DNA from: Clostridium sp.
GTDB taxonomy: Bacteria; Bacillota; Clostridia; Clostridiales; Clostridiaceae
Direction of reading: 5' to 3'
Assembly (NCBI RefSeq): GCF_029267215.1
Contig: NZ_JARIDH010000039.1
Coordinates: 1-60,848 of the forward strand
Length of the DNA stretch: 60,848 nucleotides
Positions 56,635-60,848 of this stretch are shown one piece after another. The notes under the pieces were generated by a model that did not search any database, had not been told where the DNA came from, and saw nothing but the letters and a program-made list of their open reading frames with translations. Both the position numbers and the translations under genes were made by a program. Position 1 is the first letter of the stretch; the number at the start of each line of letters is the position of its first letter.

Positions 56635-58488
56635 ATGGTAAGAATAACTGATGATATTTTATATAAAGTTGAAAAGCCATCTAGATATGTAGGTGGAGAG
56701 CTTAACGAAGTTGTAAAAGACCTTAAAGAAGTTGACATAAGATTTGGATTCTGTTTCCCAGATGTTTATGAGGTAGGAATGTCTCATCTAGGTTCAAGAA
56801 TTTTATATCATGTTTTAAATGAAAGAGAAGATACATATTGTGAGAGAGTATATGCTCCTTGGCCAGATATGGAAAAGCTTATGAGAGAGAATGATATAGC
56901 ACTTTATGCTTTAGAAACAAAGGATCCTATAAGTGAATTTCAATTCCTAGGATTTACTCTTCAATACGAAATGAGTTATACAAACATATTAAACATGTTA
57001 AATATGGGTGGAGTAAAATTAAGAGCTTCAGAAAGAAAAGGAAATGATCCAATAGTAATAGTTGGAGGTCCTTGTGCTTATAATCCAGAACCTATCTATG
57101 ATATAGTTGATATAGTTCAATTAGGTGAAGGGGAAGAGGCTATAAATGATTTATTAGATCTTTATAAGAAGCATAAAGATAACTTTGATAGAGAAGCTTA
57201 TTTAAGAGAAGCAAGTCATATTCAAGGGGTTTATGTTCCTTCATTATACGATGTTATTTACAATGAAGATGGAACAATAAAAGAATTTAAACCTAAATAT
57301 GATGATGTACCTAAAACTGTTAAGAAGAGAATAGTTAATAACTTTGATAACGTTGAATTCCCAGATAGCTTCATAGTTCCTTATAGTGAAATAGTTCATG
57401 ATAGAGTTGTTTTAGAATTATTTAGAGGATGTACTAATGGATGTAGATTCTGTCAAGCTGGTATGATTTATAGACCAGTAAGAGAAAAGAGTAGAAAAAC
57501 TTTAGTAAAACAGGCTAGAAAAATGCTTAAATCTACTGGATATGATGAGGTTTCACTTGTTTCATTAAGTACATGTGACTACTCAGATATTCAAGGATTA
57601 GTAAGTGATTTAATAGAAGAACATGGAAAGAACAACGTAAGTGTTGCTCTGCCTTCAATCAGAGTTGACGCTTTCTCAGTTGATTTATTAAAAGAGATTC
57701 AAAAAGTAAGAAAGACTGGCTTAACTTTTGCACCAGAGGCTGGTTCTCAAAGAATGAGAGATGTTATAAATAAAGGTCTATCAGAGGAAAGAATATTAGA
57801 AGCTGCTAAGAGTGCTTTTGAATCAGGGTGGAGTACAATAAAATTATACTTCATACTAGGAGTTCCTTATGAAAAAATAGAGGACGCTGCTGAAGTAGGA
57901 TTATTAGCTGAAAAGATTGCAGACAAATATTTTGAAGTGCCAAAACATATAAGAAATAAAGGACTTAGAATTACTGTAAGTACTTCAATACTTGTACCAA
58001 AACCATTCACACCATTCCAATGGGCTCCTATGGAGAAAATGGATGTTGTAACTGAGAAGATTAAAGCTGTTAAAGGGGCTATAAAATCAAGAAGTATAAA
58101 CTACAACTACCATGAACAAAAAACTTCATACATGGAAGCAGTTTTAGCAAGAGGAGATAGAAGAATTTGTGATGTAATCATAAAAGCTTACGAAAAAGGT
58201 GCTAAATTTGATGGTTGGTCAGAATACTTTGATTTTGAATTATGGCAAGAAGCTTTAGCAGAGTGTAATGTAGATGGAGATTTCTATGCTTATAGAGAAA
58301 GAAGCTATGATGAAATATTACCATGGGATTTCATAGATATTGGAGTAACAAGAAAATATCTTGAAAGAGAAAATGAAAAAGCAAGAACTGGGGAACCAAC
58401 TCAAAACTGTAGAAAAGGATGTACAGGTTGTGGAGTAAATGTAAACTTTAAAGATGGGGAGTGTTTTGAAGGTGCGATACTTAATTAA
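56635..58488 (+). CDS. TIGR03960-family B12-binding-type radical SAM protein
   Basis: 617 residues. N-terminal cobalamin-binding-like fold (FPDVYEVGMSHLGSRILY), radical SAM core with LFRGCTNGCRFC (Cys266, Cys270, Cys273) that binds the 4Fe-4S cluster, and a C-terminal CRKGCTGCG Cys group of unknown use. It matches the TIGR03960 family, found in many anaerobes next to a DUF2344 protein, as here; the enzyme's reaction is not known to me. GGAGG upstream; the next gene starts before its stop. Operon with the next gene and rng. Confidence 0.88.
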   Translation: MVRITDDILYKVEKPSRYVGGELNEVVKDLKEVDIRFGFCFPDVYEVGMSHLGSRILYHVLNEREDTYCERVYAPWPDMEKLMRENDIALYALETKDPISEFQFLGFTLQYEMSYTNILNMLNMGGVKLRASERKGNDPIVIVGGPCAYNPEPIYDIVDIVQLGEGEEAINDLLDLYKKHKDNFDREAYLREASHIQGVYVPSLYDVIYNEDGTIKEFKPKYDDVPKTVKKRIVNNFDNVEFPDSFIVPYSEIVHDRVVLELFRGCTNGCRFCQAGMIYRPVREKSRKTLVKQARKMLKSTGYDEVSLVSLSTCDYSDIQGLVSDLIEEHGKNNVSVALPSIRVDAFSVDLLKEIQKVRKTGLTFAPEAGSQRMRDVINKGLSEERILEAAKSAFESGWSTIKLYFILGVPYEKIEDAAEVGLLAEKIADKYFEVPKHIRNKGLRITVSTSILVPKPFTPFQWAPMEKMDVVTEKIKAVKGAIKSRSINYNYHEQKTSYMEAVLARGDRRICDVIIKAYEKGAKFDGWSEYFDFELWQEALAECNVDGDFYAYRERSYDEILPWDFIDIGVTRKYLERENEKARTGEPTQNCRKGCTGCGVNVNFKDGECFEGAILN

Positions 58489-59173
58489 ATTTACTAAAGA
58501 GTCAGATATAAAATTTATTTCTCACTTAGATTTAATGAGAACAATTCAAAGAATAGTTAGAAGAGCAGAACTTCCAGTTGAATATTCAAAAGGATTTAAT
58601 CCTCATATGGCACTAGCAATAGCTCAGCCTTTATCAGTTGGTGTTTATTCAGAGGGTGACTACATGGATTTAAATTTAGAAGAGGATATGAGTGTAGAGG
58701 CAGTAAAAGAAAAGCTAAATGAATTCTCAGCAAGAGGAATTAAATTTTTAGAAGCTTCAAAAAGCCCTGTTATTCACAATGTTAAGAGATTACCACCTGC
58801 AATGGCTCTTTTAGATGCTGCAAATTATACAATAAAAATAAAATATAATGATATTTCTAAAACTTTAGAAGAAGTTAATGCTTTAATGGCCAAGAAAGAA
58901 ATAGTTACAATAAAGAAAACTAAAAAAGGTGAAAAAGAAGCTGATATAAAACCATTTATAAAAGATTTCAAATGCTGGACTAAGGATGATTATTTAATTG
59001 TAAACACAACTATAAGCTGTGGAAGTAGAGAAAATCTTTCATCAGACCTTTTAGCTAATGTAATAAAACAAAATACTACAAATGTTAAAGAGGAAGCTTT
59101 CGTAGAAATAAAAAGAGTTGAGATGTATGCATACAAAGGAGAAAATTTAGTTCCTTTATACAAATACATTTAG
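58472..59173 (+). CDS. DUF2344 (TIGR03936) radical SAM-associated protein
   Basis: Partner of the preceding radical SAM protein; in some bacteria the two are fused. About 233 residues. FISHLDLMRTIQRIVRRAEL then EYSKGFNPHMALAIAQPLSV is the family hallmark. Starts ATG 58454, TTG 58466 or GTG 58472 are possible; GGGGAG (about 58456) sits best for GTG 58472 giving MRYLIKFTKES, the expected beginning. It overlaps the upstream gene by about 17 bp. Confidence 0.82.
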   Translation: MRYLIKFTKESDIKFISHLDLMRTIQRIVRRAELPVEYSKGFNPHMALAIAQPLSVGVYSEGDYMDLNLEEDMSVEAVKEKLNEFSARGIKFLEASKSPVIHNVKRLPPAMALLDAANYTIKIKYNDISKTLEEVNALMAKKEIVTIKKTKKGEKEADIKPFIKDFKCWTKDDYLIVNTTISCGSRENLSSDLLANVIKQNTTNVKEEAFVEIKRVEMYAYKGENLVPLYKYI

Positions 59174-59191
59174 ATTTTAGGAAGTGAATTC

Positions 59192-60634
59192 ATGAGAGAT
59201 ATATACGTAGAAAGAAGAGAGAATTTATTAAGGGTTGCAGTTAAAAATAACAATCTTTTAAATGAGTGCTACATAGAAGAGGAAAGTTTAGAACCTGTAC
59301 AAGGAGAAATCTACAAAGGGGTAGTTAAAAGAATTGTACCAGGAATAAAAAGTGCTTTCATTGAAATTGGGCATGCTAGACAAGCTTACATGGTTCTTGG
59401 AGAGGAAGATAAAGGATTAAAACAAGGTGATGGGATAATAGTTGAAGTAATAAAAGAGCAGGTTGGAAACAAAGGGGCTAAGGTTACTTCAAAAATATCA
59501 CTAGCAGGAAGATACTGTGTTTTAGAAACTTCAAGAAATGATATTGCAATTTCTAGAAAGTTTGAGAATTTAGAGTTTAAAAAAGAACTTGAAAATTTAT
59601 TAATCAAACCTAGTGAAGTAGGAATAACAGTAAGAACTAAGGCTCAATTTGCAACTATAGAAGAAATACAATCTGAAATTGATGAATTGTATAAAAATTA
59701 TAAGGAAATTATTAGAGAGGGAAAATTCTCTTTAAATCCTAAGAAATTATTAGGAAAAGGTGACCTTATAAGTAAGATAATCAGAGATGATATTGATTTA
59801 GAAACTTCCTCAATAATTGTTGATTCATTAGGAGATTATGAAAGAATAAAAGATAGCTTAGCTAACTCTGAATATATAAAGGTAATTTTATATGATGAGG
59901 TTAGAAATCTATTTGATTATTATGGAATAGAAAAAGAAATATTAAGTCTTAGAAATAATAGAGTAAATCTACCTTGTGGGGGAGATATTGTTATTGAAAA
60001 GACAGAAGCTATGTATGTTATAGATGTAAACTCAGGAAAGAATACAAATCATAGAAATAAAGAAAAAACTGCTTATGAAACTAATAAAAATGCTGCAATA
60101 GAGATAGCAAGACAAATAAAGATTAGAAATTTAGGTGGTATAATCTTAGTTGATTTTATAGATATGTATTCAGAGGATAATAAAAATAGAATTTTAGATA
60201 TTTTAAAACATGAGTTTAAAGCTGATAAGCAAAGAGCTAAGGTCTTACCTTTTACTGAATTAGGTTTAGTTCAAATAACTAGATATAGAAAAGGTAAAAG
60301 TATATATGAATTTATAGAAGAAAGCTGCCCAAGTTGTCATGGACACGGAAAAAGACTTAAATTATCTTATATAAATCTTCTTTTAAAAAATGATATTTTA
60401 AAGAAAAATGGAGATGGAAAAATAAAGGATTTTCATATAGAAATTAATTCTATGTATGAAGATGATATTAGAGGAAATATATTTGAATTTCTAAAAAATA
60501 TTGGTGCTTTAGATTTAAATATCTATTTAACTTTTGAAGAAACAAAGGAATTTTATAAAGTTGAACCATTAATCTTTAAAAATCAAATAGAGAGTGTAAG
60601 TCAGTATTTAGTCAAGAATATTGAAAAATATTAA
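59192..60634 (+). CDS. rng: Ribonuclease G/E
   Basis: 5'-end-dependent endoribonuclease for rRNA maturation and mRNA turnover. 480 residues. S1 domain near the N-terminus (GEIYKGVVKRIVPGIKSAFI), DNase I-like region with VIDVNSGKNT and IILVDFIDM, zinc link CPSC (Cys379, Cys382). RNase G length, without the RNase E C-terminal scaffold. Directly upstream of the L21 leader, the same order as in many Firmicutes. Confidence 0.95.
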   Translation: MRDIYVERRENLLRVAVKNNNLLNECYIEEESLEPVQGEIYKGVVKRIVPGIKSAFIEIGHARQAYMVLGEEDKGLKQGDGIIVEVIKEQVGNKGAKVTSKISLAGRYCVLETSRNDIAISRKFENLEFKKELENLLIKPSEVGITVRTKAQFATIEEIQSEIDELYKNYKEIIREGKFSLNPKKLLGKGDLISKIIRDDIDLETSSIIVDSLGDYERIKDSLANSEYIKVILYDEVRNLFDYYGIEKEILSLRNNRVNLPCGGDIVIEKTEAMYVIDVNSGKNTNHRNKEKTAYETNKNAAIEIARQIKIRNLGGIILVDFIDMYSEDNKNRILDILKHEFKADKQRAKVLPFTELGLVQITRYRKGKSIYEFIEESCPSCHGHGKRLKLSYINLLLKNDILKKNGDGKIKDFHIEINSMYEDDIRGNIFEFLKNIGALDLNIYLTFEETKEFYKVEPLIFKNQIESVSQYLVKNIEKY

Positions 60635-60641
60635 ATTTAGC

Positions 60642-60670
60642 TTTACAAAAGGTATAGGCTATGATAGAAT
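60642..60670 (+). promoter_or_regulatory. Predicted promoter of the rplU transcript
   Basis: TTTACA (60642-60647) and TAGAAT (60665-60670) with a 17-bp spacer, 8 bp after the rng stop codon. Confidence 0.65.
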
Positions 60671-60676
60671 GACCTT

Positions 60677-60756
60677 TGTAAACCGCTCACGAATAGGTTT
60701 TAAAATGGCTTTTATAAGTTATACCTTAAGTGGCGAGACCGTTATGAGGAGGTGTT
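60677..60756 (+). promoter_or_regulatory. Ribosomal protein L21 leader
   Basis: About 80 nt between the promoter and rplU: CGC(T)CAC (about 60683-60690) pairs with GTGGCG, enclosing AGG...CCT and TATAAGTTATA helices. Such leaders bind L21 (or another rRNA-binding protein) for autogenous control. Placement and layout match L21 leaders; not covariance tested. The GAGGAGGTG ribosome binding site lies just after. Confidence 0.75.
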
Positions 60757-60759
60757 TTA

Positions 60760-60848
60760 ATGTACGCAGTATTAACTACAGGAGGAAAACAATACAGAGT
60801 TCAAGAAGGAGACGTATTATTCGTTGAAAAACTTAACGCTGAAGTTGA
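60760..60848 (+). CDS. rplU: 50S ribosomal protein L21, N-terminal part (window edge)
   Basis: The first 29 residues are seen: [18 protein letters not shown] then [11 protein letters not shown], a full match to bL21. The gene runs off the right edge. AGGAGG lies seven bases before the ATG; the L21 leader and promoter are upstream. Other genes of the rplU-rpmA operon would follow outside. Confidence 0.95.

Noticed and set aside
60621-60827. A 68-codon frame over the end of rng and the L21 leader
   Set aside because: It overlaps rng, the promoter, the leader and rplU in another frame and resembles no protein.

Overview
The window is a 60.8-kb piece of a low-GC, endospore-forming Clostridium chromosome, most likely Clostridium perfringens or a very close relative. 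This rests on the AT-rich codon use, AGGAGG-type ribosome binding sites, frequent TTG/GTG starts, an alpha/beta-type SASP gene, a SpoIVFA/SpoIVFB-like pair, and clostridial regulatory RNAs (S-box, FMN riboswitch, raiA-motif RNA, L21 leader). The species is inferred from recall, not from a search. Almost everything is core chromosome. I see no prophage, insertion-sequence transposase, CRISPR array or rRNA.

Layout. 1-350: tandem tRNA-Thr/tRNA-Tyr units with a terminator. 400-1990: SAM-I riboswitch, its terminator and metK. 2.0-7.2 kb: nagA (minus), recD2, a ComFA-like protein without a Walker A motif, and comFC. 7.1-8.2 kb: a raiA-motif noncoding RNA with its own promoter, then hpf. 8.4-12.2 kb: secA and prfB, the latter with a programmed +1 frameshift. 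12.2-20.0 kb: a membrane M28 peptidase, tex, an FMN riboswitch with ribU, the t6A-type operon tsaE-tsaB-rimI, a CBS-ACT protein and two tRNA-Trp genes. 20-28 kb: a CpdB-type nucleotidase, a SASP, two tiny ORFs, a YhaO/YhaN-like (SbcDC-like) pair and an orphan zinc-type binding lipoprotein behind a Fur-family-like operator. 28-35.8 kb: PTS EIICB, a membrane-anchored MutS-like ATPase, a GmrSD-type DUF262/DUF1524 protein, a DEDDh exonuclease and a CBS protein. 36-43 kb: yaaA, a small HMA protein, a four-S1-domain protein, pyk, pepD and a PHP phosphoesterase. 43.3-56.5 kb: a SPOR protein, then the cell-shape and division cluster maf-radC-mreBCD-PBP2-minCDE-rodA, then spoIVFA/spoIVFB-like genes. 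56.6-60.8 kb: the radical SAM pair, rng, the L21 leader and the start of rplU.

The most unusual structure is intergenic. Two families of roughly 100-270-bp AT-rich foldback elements (MITE-like, no ORF) occupy at least eight intergenic gaps. Family 1 has ~30-bp imperfect terminal inverted repeats and an internal long hairpin, with copies near 21.98, 29.65, 31.90, 34.06, 41.79 and 43.03 kb. Two deletion derivatives bracket the GmrSD-like gene. Family 2 has two copies (12.24 and 38.42 kb) that share internal arms but have different outer ends; both lie between convergent genes. Other points for follow-up are the degenerate ComFA, the raiA-RNA promoter inside comFC, a 7-1-7 palindrome upstream of the binding lipoprotein, a leader terminator before the PTS gene, a ~66-bp degenerate tandem repeat upstream of the MutS-like gene, and a pair of tiny translationally coupled ORFs behind the SASP gene.
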